Shown in pieces: positions 24,296-32,226 of a stretch of 64,000 bases of DNA. A program made the position numbers and the translations under genes. The notes under the pieces were generated by a model, which was not told the DNA's origin, did not search any database, and saw only the letters and a program-made list of their open reading frames with translations. Each line of letters starts with the position of its first letter. The first letter of the stretch is position 1. The stretch is from JAWLHU01 sp041690255 (GTDB lineage: Bacteria; Bacillota; Sulfobacillia; Symbiobacteriales; Symbiobacteriaceae), in assembly GCA_041690255.1 (NCBI GenBank), contig JAWLHU010000016.1, forward strand, positions 62,001 through 126,000. Reading direction: 5' to 3'.

Positions 24296-24772
24296 ATGAC
24301 CAAGACGATCGCTGCCCGGATCCTGGACCAGATGAAGATCACGTACGAACTGCGGGAGTACGAGTGGAACGAGGAGGAGTTGGACGCCGTCACCGTGGCC
24401 CGCAAGGTGGGGCTGCCGCCGGAGCAGGTCTTCAAGACCCTGGTGGTGCGCGGGGACAAGACCGGGGTTCTCGTCGCTTGTATCCCCGGTGACGGTGAGC
24501 TGGACCTGAAAGCGCTGGCCGGTGCCAGCGGCAACAAGAAGGTGGAGATGGTCCCGGTCAAGGAGATCCAGGGCCTGACCGGCTACATACGGGGCGGCGT
24601 CTCACCCCTGGGCATGAAGAAGAGCTACCCGTTCTACCTGGATGAGACCGCGGAGATCATCGACGTGATCTCGGTCAGCGCCGGGCAGCGTGGTCTGCAG
24701 ATGCTGCTCTCGGGGCCGGACCTGATCCGGGCGACCAATGGGACGCTGGCTGCCCTTGCAAAGAATCAATAA
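24296..24772 (+). CDS. ybaK: Cys-tRNA(Pro)/Cys-tRNA(Cys) deacylase, YbaK/EbsC family
   Basis: The 158-residue protein matches the YbaK editing-domain family throughout: DAVTVARKVGLPPEQVFKTL, LVVRGD, VACIPGDGELDLKAL, YIRGGVSPLGMKKSYP and SAGQRGLQMLLSG. It hydrolyses mischarged Cys-tRNA(Pro) in trans. GGAGGGAG before ATG 24296 fixes the start. It ends four bases before the upstream flank of a strong terminator. Confidence 0.93.
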   Translation: MTKTIAARILDQMKITYELREYEWNEEELDAVTVARKVGLPPEQVFKTLVVRGDKTGVLVACIPGDGELDLKALAGASGNKKVEMVPVKEIQGLTGYIRGGVSPLGMKKSYPFYLDETAEIIDVISVSAGQRGLQMLLSGPDLIRATNGTLAALAKNQ

Positions 24773-24781
24773 GGAAAGCAG

Positions 24782-24813
24782 CAGGGCTGGCCGTCTGGCC
24801 AGCCCTGTTCTCT
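24782..24813 (+). terminator. Rho-independent terminator after ybaK
   Basis: CAGGGCTGGCC (24782-24792) pairs with GGCCAGCCCTG (24797-24807), with a four-base GTCT loop, followed by TTCTCTT. Confidence 0.85.
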
Positions 24814-24903
24814 TCGTGCAGAGCGCTGTGCAGCAGATTACCCATTGCCGCCGGCTCCAGCGGCATGGAGAAGTGATACCCCTGCCCGGCGTTGCGGTAC
24901 TAC
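24809..24903 (-). pseudogene. Possible remnant of an EAL-domain C-terminus
   Basis: On the minus strand the bases just left of the repeat array read YRNAGQGYHFSMPLEPAA followed by MGNLLHSAL, directly after an in-frame TAG. The pattern QGYxFSxPL is characteristic of the end of c-di-GMP phosphodiesterase EAL domains (usually GYLFSRPL). The frame has no start and is cut off by the stop and the adjacent 11-bp array, so at most a short relic is present. Chance similarity cannot be excluded. Confidence 0.35.
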
Positions 24904-24950
24904 CTCTCGGTCACTGCCGGGCGTGACAGTACCCGTCCTGTCTTGTTGTG

Positions 24951-25247
24951 CACCCAGGTCGCACCCCGGTCACACCCAGGTCACACCCAGGTCACACCCC
25001 GGTCACACCCAGGTCACACCCAGGTCGCACTCAGGTCACACCCAGGTCATACCCCGGTCACACCCCGGTCGCACCCCGGTCATACCCCGGTCGCACCCCG
25101 GTCATACCCCGGTCGCACCCAGGTCACACCCAGGTCACACCCCGGTGACACCCAGGTCGCACCCAGGTCGCACCCCGGTCGCACCCAGGGCGCCCCCCGG
25201 TGGCACCCAGGGCGCCCCCCGGTGGCACCCAGGGCGCCCCCCGGTGG
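24951..25247. repeat. 11-bp tandem repeat array, 27 units
   Basis: The consensus unit is CACCCAGGTCR, with common variants CACCCCGGTCR and TACCCCGGTCR. Twenty-seven contiguous units of exactly 11 bp fill 297 bases without any insertion. Variation is confined to a few positions (C/T at 1, A/C at 6, A/G at 11), except in the last six units, where CACCCAGGGCG and CCCCCCGGTGG alternate three times as a 22-bp supermotif. Open frames exist in all phases because 11 is not a multiple of three and no stop occurs in the unit, but no ribosome site or upstream start supports translation. It lies between the ybaK terminator and the convergent permease stop. Confidence 0.95.
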
Positions 25248-25255
25248 CGGGCGGC

Positions 25256-25972
25256 TTACTCCCAGCGGAAGAAGCGGATTGCCAGCAGGACCAGGAGAAG
25301 CAGCGCACCGCCGAGCACGGTGAAGTCGAGCCAGAGCGGGTAGAGGGGCGGAGCGTTCAGCATGGTCTGCTTCAGCCCATCGGCCAGGTAGGTGAGCGGC
25401 ATGGCCCCGGCGACCGGGCGGAGGAAGTCGGGGAGCATCTCCAGGGGGAAGAGGGTGCCGGAGAGGAACATCATCGGGAACTGGACCACCTGCCCGATGG
25501 CGACGACCGACTCGTTGCTCTTGGACAGGCCGGCCAGCAGGAAGCCCATGGTGACGAAGACCAGCGTGCCCAGCAGGGTCATGGCGGTGAGGAGGAGCGG
25601 GCTGCCGTCGATCTTCAGATCGAGGGCGAGCATACCGAAGAGGAGCATGATCACGGCCTGGAGCATGCCGGTGGTCACCCGCCAGGCGACCTGGGCGGCG
25701 AGGAAGGTGGACCGCTTCAGCGGGGTGGCGCTGATCCGGCGCAGCACCTGCTGCTCCCGCATCTGGACCAGGGGCGGTGCGACACCGAAGACGCCCAGCC
25801 AGAGGATTGCCACCCCCAGCATCCCGGGGATGTAGGCGGAGGGATCATCCTTGAAGATCAGGCCGAAGAAGCCAGCCATAATGACGGGCAGAAGCACGGT
25901 GAAGAGGATTGCCATCCGGTCACGGAGAAACTGTCGGGCGGTAGCCTGGTAGAGGGTCGTGAAGGCTGTCAT
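25256..25972 (-). CDS. ABC-2 type exporter permease
   Basis: The 238-residue protein has six predicted membrane helices typical of ABC-2 permeases: MAILFTVLLPVIMAGFFGLIF, IPGMLGVAILWLGVFGVAP, and after the amphipathic REQQVLRRISATPL coupling segment, MLQAVIMLLFGML and further helices, with MFLSGTLFPLEMLPDFLRP near the end. AGGAGG precedes ATG 25972. Its partner ATPase is 16 bases upstream on the same strand. Such pairs export drugs, peptides or lipids. The gene ends nine bases from the 11-bp repeat array. Confidence 0.9.
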   Translation of the reverse strand: MTAFTTLYQATARQFLRDRMAILFTVLLPVIMAGFFGLIFKDDPSAYIPGMLGVAILWLGVFGVAPPLVQMREQQVLRRISATPLKRSTFLAAQVAWRVTTGMLQAVIMLLFGMLALDLKIDGSPLLLTAMTLLGTLVFVTMGFLLAGLSKSNESVVAIGQVVQFPMMFLSGTLFPLEMLPDFLRPVAGAMPLTYLADGLKQTMLNAPPLYPLWLDFTVLGGALLLLVLLAIRFFRWE

Positions 25973-25988
25973 GATCGCATCCTCCTAT

Positions 25989-26909
25989 CTAATAATGAAT
26001 CCGGCGGCCGGTCAGGCGGAGGAAGAGGTCTTCCAGCGTCGCCTGGCGGACGGTGAAGCGCTCCAGGGCGAAGCCCCGCTGCTGGGAGAGCGCCAGCAGG
26101 CCGGCTACGGTCTCGGGGACCGTGGTGCTGTAAAGCGTCAGTGCGTCGGTCTCGGTCATCACCCGGGTGACGCCGTCCAGCGCCTTCCAGTCACTCATGG
26201 CGATCTCGGCCGGGGCGCTGAACTCGATCGCCGTCTCAGCGAAGTGCTCCCGGACCAGGTCGGCCGGCCGCCCCTCGGCAATGATCCGCCCCTTGTCGAC
26301 CACGGCGACCCGGTCGCAGAGCGTGGCGGCCTCCTCCATGTAATGGGTGGTCAGAATCACGGTCTTGCCCCGCCGCTTCAGCTCCAGGACCAGGTCCCAG
26401 ACCGCCCGGCGGGCCGCCGGATCCATGCCGGTGGTCGGCTCATCCAGGAAGACGACATCCGGGTCGTTGACCAGAGCGAGGGCCAGCGTCACCCGCTGGC
26501 GCCATCCACCGGACAGGGTAGAGGGATCGGCGTTCTGCTTCTCCGTCAGGCCGAGCCACTCCATCAGCTCGTGGGTCGGTGTCGCCTTCGGGAAGAAAGA
26601 GGCGTAGAGGTCAAGGGTCTCCCGGACCGTCAGACGGGAGGGAAGGCCGGTGGACTGGAGCTGGACGCCCAGCCGGGCCTTGATCGCCTCGGTCTGGTTG
26701 GCGTGCTGCATGCCGAGCACGGTGATCGTGCCGCCGTCGGGCTGGCGAAGCCCCTCCACGCATTCGACAGTGGTCGTCTTTCCGGCGCCGTTCGGGCCGA
26801 GCATCCCGTAGACCTCACCGGGGGCTACCTCAAACGAGAGGGTATCGACGGCGATCTGTTCACCGTATCGCTTGGTCAGATTCTGCACGGAAATGGCGGG
26901 CTGGGTCAT
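25989..26909 (-). CDS. ABC transporter ATP-binding protein (exporter)
   Basis: The 306-residue ATPase shows MLGPNGAGKTTTVEC (Walker A, residue about 40), a Q-loop in LGVQLQST, the signature TLSGGWRQRVTLALAL (LSGGW, a common variant of LSGGQ in CcmA-type drug exporters), FLDEPTTGMDP and the switch His in TTHYMEEA. The last 80 residues form the accessory domain of this subgroup. AAAGGAG fixes ATG 26909. With the permease it forms an exporter, divergent from a two-component system that probably controls it. Confidence 0.93.
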   Translation of the reverse strand: MTQPAISVQNLTKRYGEQIAVDTLSFEVAPGEVYGMLGPNGAGKTTTVECVEGLRQPDGGTITVLGMQHANQTEAIKARLGVQLQSTGLPSRLTVRETLDLYASFFPKATPTHELMEWLGLTEKQNADPSTLSGGWRQRVTLALALVNDPDVVFLDEPTTGMDPAARRAVWDLVLELKRRGKTVILTTHYMEEAATLCDRVAVVDKGRIIAEGRPADLVREHFAETAIEFSAPAEIAMSDWKALDGVTRVMTETDALTLYSTTVPETVAGLLALSQQRGFALERFTVRQATLEDLFLRLTGRRIHY

Positions 26910-26977
26910 CTGACTCACTCCTTTGGCTCTTGGCTCGGTTGACGGTCTCAGTATCGCACGGGGCGGTGGGCGCCACA

Positions 26978-27021
26978 TCGTACGAGTGGGATCGACTGGC
27001 CTGTACCTTCGTACACTGTAC
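26978..27021. promoter_or_regulatory. Cluster of GTAC inverted repeats in the divergent ABC/kinase promoter region
   Basis: The 141-base divergent region holds TCGTACGA (26978-26985), CTGTACCTTCGTAC (27001-27014) and the perfect inverted repeat GTACACTGTAC (27011-27021). These could be operators for the neighbouring LuxR-type response regulator. This is inference; no known consensus was matched. Confidence 0.35.
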
Positions 27022-27050
27022 TTCTTCTCGACTTGTCAGGAGGTCCGATC

Positions 27051-28253
27051 ATGACGCCGGTCAAGCAGCGATCGGGTACCCGAATCTTCTTCTACATGAC
27101 CTACCTGGTCATGGGCCTCGTCTGGGTCGTCAGCATGGCGTATCCGACCTGGCGACCGTGGCAGGTCGTGCTCCCCTTCACGCTCCTGCTGCTGCTCCAC
27201 TCCTTTCTGCACAGCCAGGTGCAGAGGGCGGCGGAACGGGGGTGGGGCTGGTGGTACCTGGCGGGCCAGTCGGTGATTGCCGTGGCGCTGGTCCTGGTGG
27301 CCCAGGAAGGGCTATTGCTGGAGGCGCTCTTCGCCGCCCTGACCGGCGAGACCATGGGTCTGCTGCAGGGCTGGCGGGCGCGAGCGATCGGGCTGGGGAT
27401 TGTGGTGGGAAGCTGGGCGGTGGCGACCAGTCTGACCAGTGGGCAGGATACGCTCCTGTTCCAGTTGCCCTTCGTCCTGGGCGCCCTGGCCTTTGCCGCG
27501 GTCTACGTGGTGATCTACCTGCGGCAGGAAGAGCAACGGCAGCGGGCGGAGCGGCTGTTGGGTGAGCTGGAGGTCGCCCATCGGCAACTGCGGAGTTACG
27601 CCAGGCAGGTCGAGGAGCTGTCGGTGACGCAGGAGCGGCAGCGCATGGCCCGCGAACTGCACGACACCCTGGCCCAGGGGCTGGCCGGCCTGATCATGCA
27701 ACTGGAAGCGGTCGATGATCTCCTCAGCCGCGGCGAGGCGGAGCGGGCACGCGGCATCGTCCACCGGTCGATGGATCGGACCCGCAAGACCCTGGCCGAA
27801 GCGCGCTCCACGGTCCAGGCGCTCCGGTTGCCCATGGAGCGGGGCGACCTGGTGGAGGAGATCCGACGGGAGTTGGAGCGCCTGGGCCAGGAGGTGACCC
27901 TGGAGCCGGTGCTGGAGATCGGCCCCGGCGAGATCGCCGTCAGTGACGAGATCGCCATGCAGCTCTTCCGTATCGCCCAGGAGGGGTTTCGCAATATCCA
28001 GCGGCACGCCAGGGCGCATCATGTCACGGTGCGGCTCTGGAGCGAGGGGCCGACCGTCTACCTCTCCATTCGGGACGATGGCGTCGGGTTTGACGCCGCG
28101 GCCATTCCGCCCGGCCATTTTGGGCTGACGGGCATAGGCGAGCGGGTGGATCTGGTCGGAGGGAGCTGCCGGGTCGAGAGCCGGCCCGGCGAGGGAACCC
28201 AGTTGCATGTCAGTCTGCCCCGGCAGCTGCCGAAGTTGGAGGAGAGCCTATGA
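27051..28253 (+). CDS. Sensor histidine kinase, NarL/LiaS-DesK type
   Basis: The 400-residue protein has about six N-terminal helices (residues 10-160), a coiled-coil linker, the HisKA_3 box RQRMARELHDTLAQGLAGLI with the phosphoacceptor His near residue 202, and a HATPase_c domain with FRNIQRHARAHHVTV (N box) and DDGVGFD (G1). AGGAGG seven bases before ATG 27051 supports the start. It overlaps the response regulator by ATGA. The lack of a large extracellular loop resembles intramembrane-sensing kinases for cell-envelope stress, which fits the adjacent ABC exporter. Confidence 0.92.
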   Translation: MTPVKQRSGTRIFFYMTYLVMGLVWVVSMAYPTWRPWQVVLPFTLLLLLHSFLHSQVQRAAERGWGWWYLAGQSVIAVALVLVAQEGLLLEALFAALTGETMGLLQGWRARAIGLGIVVGSWAVATSLTSGQDTLLFQLPFVLGALAFAAVYVVIYLRQEEQRQRAERLLGELEVAHRQLRSYARQVEELSVTQERQRMARELHDTLAQGLAGLIMQLEAVDDLLSRGEAERARGIVHRSMDRTRKTLAEARSTVQALRLPMERGDLVEEIRRELERLGQEVTLEPVLEIGPGEIAVSDEIAMQLFRIAQEGFRNIQRHARAHHVTVRLWSEGPTVYLSIRDDGVGFDAAAIPPGHFGLTGIGERVDLVGGSCRVESRPGEGTQLHVSLPRQLPKLEESL

Positions 28254-28930
28254 GCATTCGGGTGCTGATCGCGGATGACCACATAGTTGTACGGGACGGC
28301 CTGCGGACCATGCTGGAGATCCAGGATGACCTGGAGGTGGTCGGTGAAGCGGTGGATGGACTTGAGGCGGTCCGGATGACGGGCGAACTCCAGCCCGATG
28401 TGGTCCTCATGGACCTGCGCATGCCCCGGCTCGATGGTCTGGGCGCGATTCGTGCGATCCGCCAGCAGTACCCGGGCACGGCGGTGGTGATCCTGACCAC
28501 CTACGATGACGATGCCTTCATTGTCCAGGGGCTTCAGGCCGGGGCCCGCGGCTACCTCCTGAAAGATGCCTCCCGGGAGGCGATCTTCGGGGCGATTCGA
28601 GCGGCGGCCCGGGGAGAGACGCTCCTGCCGCCGGAGGTGCTCGCCAAGGTAGTGGCGCATCTGGACGCAAGCCCGGCCAGGCAGCCCGAACCCCAGACGG
28701 GGCAGGCGCCCGAATCGCCGCTGAGCGAGCGGGAGATGGAGGTGCTGCGGCTGGTGGCGGAGGGTCAGCGGTCCAAGGAGATCGCCGACGTGCTGGCGAT
28801 CACCGAGCGGACGGTCAAGGCGCATCTGACGAGCATCTTCAATAAGCTCGGGGCGACCAGCCGGGCGGAGGCGATCGCACGGGCCATGAGCGCAGGTCTC
28901 CTGGGTCGGTCGAATGAGGGGGCGCACTAG
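28250..28930 (+). CDS. NarL/LuxR-family response regulator
   Basis: The 226-residue protein has a receiver domain with DD at residues 9-10, the phosphoacceptor Asp in VVLMDLRMPRLDG near 54, and Lys in YLLKDAS near 104. A LuxR-type HTH follows (LSEREMEVLRLVAEGQRSKE and LAITERTVKAHL). It begins in the kinase stop codon. Together they are a LiaRS/DesRK-like pair likely to regulate the divergent exporter. Confidence 0.93.
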   Translation: MSIRVLIADDHIVVRDGLRTMLEIQDDLEVVGEAVDGLEAVRMTGELQPDVVLMDLRMPRLDGLGAIRAIRQQYPGTAVVILTTYDDDAFIVQGLQAGARGYLLKDASREAIFGAIRAAARGETLLPPEVLAKVVAHLDASPARQPEPQTGQAPESPLSEREMEVLRLVAEGQRSKEIADVLAITERTVKAHLTSIFNKLGATSRAEAIARAMSAGLLGRSNEGAH

Positions 28931-28990
28931 AGGAATCATTGACATCTTGCGAGAATAGTCCCATAGCGAAAGAGCATGGGAGGTGCTGGC

Positions 28991-30154
28991 GTGGAGCGAG
29001 CCTGGGGGTACCTGGAGCGACTGAGCCGTTATCCGCACCGCGGTGTGGGGACACCGGAGGAGGCAGCGGCGGCAGGTGAGGCCGCAGGATGGTTGCGCGA
29101 TCTGGGGTACGAGGTGGAGGTGCAGCCATTTCGAGCTCCCCGTGATACCCTGTACCTGGGTCCGGTTGTCATTATGGTGGGCCTCATGGCGGGGGGATTC
29201 GTTGGTACGTGGGTTCCCTGGCTTGGCCTGGCGCTCTGCCTGATGATCCTTGCCCCTCTCGTGGGCGAGATGATGGGCGGGCGGCTGGACCTGGATCTTC
29301 TCCTTCGCAAGGTATCGTCACAGAACGTGGTGGCCCGGTCAGCTCCGCAGGGCGACGAGCGGATCACGCTGGTGATCAGTGGTCATCTGGACACCCAGCA
29401 CGCAACCTGGCTCTTCCACCCTCGATTTGTCCGCTATATCCAGCCTTACTTCAACCTGGTCTACGGCTCGATTATCTTGATCCCCGTCGGCCTGGTTGGG
29501 CGCTGGTTCAGCCCGGGCAGCGCATGGTCGCAGTGGGTGTTAGTCGCCGGGATGGTCCTGCTGGTGCTTCACATGGCCTTTCTGCTGACCTGTGCACTGA
29601 GTGGTGGCTTCATTAACGGTGCGAATGACAACGGTACGGGGGCGGCGATGGTCCTCGCTCTCGCCGAGCAGTACGCCCGGAAGCCGATCCCCGGGGTGCG
29701 GTTCATCTTCCTGCTGACCGGGGCCGAAGAGGTCGGGACTCGGGGCATGAAGCACTACATCCGCACGGAGCGGCATGATCCAGGCTCCACCTACTTCATC
29801 AACCTGGACAATCTGGGGGGAGGCCGGCTCCACTACTTACAGGGCGAGGGCATGGTCGTCTATCATCGCTTCGGGGCGACCCTGGTCGGGCTCGCTCAGA
29901 AGATGGCCACGGAGCAGGAGGGGCGGGTGTCGGCTCGGAAGAATCTGCTGCTTCCCACCGACGGCATGATCCCGGCGGTTGCCGGCTACCAGGCCATCTC
30001 CTTCCTGGCCTTTCAGGATGATGGCTCCCTGCCCAACTACCACTGGTACACCGACACGCTGGAGAATGTGGATCGCTCGCTCCTGGCCTTTACGGAGCGA
30101 TTCATGGTCGAGTATGTCGGGCGATTGGCCGGTGAGCGAGAACCCGTCGCCTGA
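28991..30154 (+). CDS. M28-family metallopeptidase with inserted membrane helices
   Basis: The 387-residue protein keeps the M28 zinc ligands in order: SGHLDTQ (His), GANDNGTGA (Asp), TGAEEVGTRG (catalytic Glu-Glu), FINLDNLGGG and NYHWYTDTLENV (His). Hydrophobic helices lie near residues 48-90 and between the first two ligands (FNLVYGSIILIPVGLVG and WVLVAGMVLLVLHMAFLL), so the peptidase is embedded in the membrane. GGGAGG seven bases upstream favours GTG 28991; ATG 28976 lacks a ribosome site. The substrate is unknown. It starts about 60 bases after the response regulator gene. Confidence 0.85.
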   Translation: MERAWGYLERLSRYPHRGVGTPEEAAAAGEAAGWLRDLGYEVEVQPFRAPRDTLYLGPVVIMVGLMAGGFVGTWVPWLGLALCLMILAPLVGEMMGGRLDLDLLLRKVSSQNVVARSAPQGDERITLVISGHLDTQHATWLFHPRFVRYIQPYFNLVYGSIILIPVGLVGRWFSPGSAWSQWVLVAGMVLLVLHMAFLLTCALSGGFINGANDNGTGAAMVLALAEQYARKPIPGVRFIFLLTGAEEVGTRGMKHYIRTERHDPGSTYFINLDNLGGGRLHYLQGEGMVVYHRFGATLVGLAQKMATEQEGRVSARKNLLLPTDGMIPAVAGYQAISFLAFQDDGSLPNYHWYTDTLENVDRSLLAFTERFMVEYVGRLAGEREPVA

Positions 30155-30159
30155 CGCGC

Positions 30160-30194
30160 AAGAGCCACGAGGACGCACCTCGTGGCTCTTTCTC
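30160..30194. terminator. Bidirectional terminator between peptidase and alarmone-synthetase-like gene
   Basis: AAGAGCCACGAGG (30160-30172) pairs with CCTCGTGGCTCTT (30178-30190) over a five-base loop, then TCTC; the minus strand reads into TTGCGCG after the stem. It serves the plus-strand peptidase gene best. Confidence 0.8.
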
Positions 30195-31272
30195 ATGCGC
30201 CCCGGACCAGGCGCTGGAGCAACTGGGCCCTGCGCTCCCGCTCCTGGCGGGAGAGGATGCCGAACTGATCGAGCTGTGCCTTGATCGCCGAGATCTCTCC
30301 CTGGCGGCCGATCAGGATCTGGACGAGCAGGAGGAGCGAGGCCCCTCGGGCCATAGGCAGCCCGCGCCGGGCGTCGGTCTGGTAGATCTGCCCCGCCAGG
30401 AGCCGGACCAGGTCCTGGCAGTCCTTCAGCGTCTCGGCGAGATCCTTGATCGTCGTCACGCCAAGGGTGAGCAACTCCTCGACCCGAGACTCCACCACGG
30501 CGTGCCGGGGCTCCATGAGCGGGCGCCCTCGCAGTGCGGAGATCTCCTGGTCCAGGCGCTGCACGAGCGGATCCGTCCGGATGAACGAGGCGAGCGAGAC
30601 GTTGTCGATCGCGAGGGCTTCTGGCTTAGTCTGCACCTCATCGGAGACCTTTGCCCCGTACTGGGCCAGGTCGTTGCGGAGTTGCATGAACTGGTCGTCA
30701 GCCAACTCCAGGAGGCCGGCCAGCATGGAGAAGCGCCGCCGCAGAGGGATGGGGATGCCATGGGCCGCCTTGTAACCCAGGTCGTGCTCGATCTCGGCCC
30801 AGGCGTGCTGGAGAATGGAGCGGATCTGGATCTCACAGCGCAGATCGGCAACGGGTCGGTACTCCGGCAGGCTTGCCAGGTGGTCGGGCAGGTGGCAGAC
30901 CCGGTGTACGGAGGCGTAGCCGAAGCGGTCGGGGTCGTTGAGCGGCCGCTTGTCCACCGAGTGTTCGAGATCGACCGCCAGCTCCCGGTCGATCAGGGCG
31001 ACGACGCGGTCCACATCATCTGCAAAATAGGTAATGATCCGCAGGCCAAGCAGATCGGTGACGTCTTCCAGCCTCTCGTAGTTCTTGCCGGGCCGGGTCA
31101 GCTTCTCCTGCAGCATGGCCGGATCCTTGACACGGTATGTAATGGAGTGAATGGCGATCGATTGCTCCTGCAGCAGCCGTCCCAGCAGCGTCCGGAGCGT
31201 CCGGCCATAGCGCTCATAAAGTGACTGCTGTGCCCGAAAGCTCTCCACCAACTCCTGTGGTCCTTGCTCCAT
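30193..31272 (-). CDS. RelA/SpoT-domain protein, alarmone synthetase-like
   Basis: The 359-residue protein contains a RelA/SpoT synthetase domain at about 30-215: SITYRVKDPAMLQEKLTRPG, LEDVTDLLGLRIITYFADD, the RFGYASVH segment, and EIQIRSILQHAWAEIEHDLG with YK following. All conserved basic and acidic residues of the (p)ppGpp synthetase site that I can recognise are present. There is no HD hydrolase, TGS or ACT domain. The C-terminal 140 residues are helical and unfamiliar, making it longer than the small alarmone synthetases (about 210-260). GGAGGG before ATG 31272 supports this start. A terminator-like hairpin lies in its upstream region on the same strand. Confidence 0.85.
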   Translation of the reverse strand: MEQGPQELVESFRAQQSLYERYGRTLRTLLGRLLQEQSIAIHSITYRVKDPAMLQEKLTRPGKNYERLEDVTDLLGLRIITYFADDVDRVVALIDRELAVDLEHSVDKRPLNDPDRFGYASVHRVCHLPDHLASLPEYRPVADLRCEIQIRSILQHAWAEIEHDLGYKAAHGIPIPLRRRFSMLAGLLELADDQFMQLRNDLAQYGAKVSDEVQTKPEALAIDNVSLASFIRTDPLVQRLDQEISALRGRPLMEPRHAVVESRVEELLTLGVTTIKDLAETLKDCQDLVRLLAGQIYQTDARRGLPMARGASLLLLVQILIGRQGEISAIKAQLDQFGILSRQERERRAQLLQRLVRGA

Positions 31273-31677
31273 GTATTGACCCTCCATGGACGATTGGCGC
31301 CCTGCGCACTTCATCCTCCATTTCCCCGGCAGCCGGCGATCTCCTTCTGCAGCCTTTCTCTGGCGAAAAAAAGGGGGCGGTCCCAAGCAGGACCGCCAAG
31401 AAGAAAATCTATCACACAGAGGGGGTTCATCACATGATTATCTTACCCCACTTGTGTTACAGTCCCATGACGATTCGATCACAACTCCAGGAAATTTGAT
31501 CACCCGGTGGGGTTGAGTGTCGGCAACGCCAGAAACTACCGGCAGGACCGGCATCGAACTTGTGACGGTCCCATGGTATACTTCATACGTTGCACGTAAA
31601 ACAAACGTTAAGCATAAAGAGTCGCGGTCATGCTGATGATTCAGCCTGGCCGCGAGTCCATGGAGGGGGAATGGGTC
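31273..31677. other. Divergent intergenic region with hairpins and candidate promoters
   Basis: This 405-base region separates the alarmone-synthetase-like gene (minus) from the FtsH-like operon (plus). The plus strand has TATACT at 31578-31583 with TCGAAC 17 bases upstream. The minus strand has TTGTTT and TATACC 18 bases apart around 31600-31575, and about 180 bases downstream the intrinsic terminator at 31397-31366. No riboswitch class was recognised. Confidence 0.4.
31366..31397 (-). terminator. Intrinsic terminator upstream of the alarmone-synthetase-like gene
   Basis: Minus strand: GGCGGTCC (31397-31390) pairs with GGACCGCC (31383-31376), then CCC and seven T residues (31372-31366). It lies 94 bases upstream of ATG 31272 on the same strand. 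It either ends a short RNA made from the region or acts as an attenuator for the gene. Confidence 0.75.
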
Positions 31678-32226
31678 GTGAACCTGCGACAGATTCGTTG
31701 GCCGGTCGTGCTGCTCGTCATGGCGGGCGTGCTGGGCGGCCTGTTCGGTGTCGGGTTTCTGCTCAAGAGTCAGACCGTGGATCAGCCACTGAACGCCATG
31801 CTTTCGCAGACGGCACAGGTGGAATCCTTCACGGTGCACCGCATCGGCGAGAAGCACGAGATTCGGGTCCGATTCCGGACGGCTACTGACCTGAAGGCGG
31901 GCTATACCCAGTTGGATCAGGAGGTCGCCAAGATCCTGCGTACCGTCCCGTATGAGATTAAGGTAGAGGACCTGCGCACGCCCGATCTGGAGGCGGTCGC
32001 AAACCGGATGGACCTCTATGTCCAGGAGGCACTGGTGACCGGGCAGTTCGCCGTCATGGCCGATCGGGTAGAGGCCGAGGCTCAGAAGGTGGGTGCTGTC
32101 GCCCGCATTGGTGTCGATGGCGACCGTGTCTATCTCTCGCTGACCAAGGGCGACGGCTACCTCTACAGCGTGTTCAGCCGGGCCATCGAGCAGCCGCTCC
32201 GGAAGGAAGGAGGGTTTGGGCTGTGA
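31678..32226 (+). CDS. Single-span membrane protein upstream of FtsH-like protease
   Basis: The 182-residue product begins at GTG 31678, eight bases after GGAGGGGG. A single membrane helix (IRWPVVLLVMAGVLGGLFGVGFLL) is followed by about 150 residues predicted outside, alternating strands and helices (HEIRVRFRTATDLKAGYTQLD, LEAVANRMDLYVQEALVTG, YLSLTKGDGYLYSVFSR). No family was recognised. It overlaps the FtsH-like gene by GTGA. Because that protease lacks the usual extracytoplasmic domain, this protein may supply a separate one; this is inference. Confidence 0.7.
   Translation: MNLRQIRWPVVLLVMAGVLGGLFGVGFLLKSQTVDQPLNAMLSQTAQVESFTVHRIGEKHEIRVRFRTATDLKAGYTQLDQEVAKILRTVPYEIKVEDLRTPDLEAVANRMDLYVQEALVTGQFAVMADRVEAEAQKVGAVARIGVDGDRVYLSLTKGDGYLYSVFSRAIEQPLRKEGGFGL

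Noticed and set aside
24951..25247. CRISPR array
   Set aside because: Units of 11 bp are contiguous with no spacers, and no cas genes are near.
24845..26056. A 403-codon plus-strand open frame through the tandem repeats
   Set aside because: The frame is open only because the 11-bp unit lacks stops and because it runs antisense to the ABC permease. It has no ribosome site and low-complexity HPGHT repeats without family features.
31500..31570. tRNA-like fragment (AAGTTCGATGCC on the minus strand)
   Set aside because: No acceptor or anticodon stem can be formed around it.
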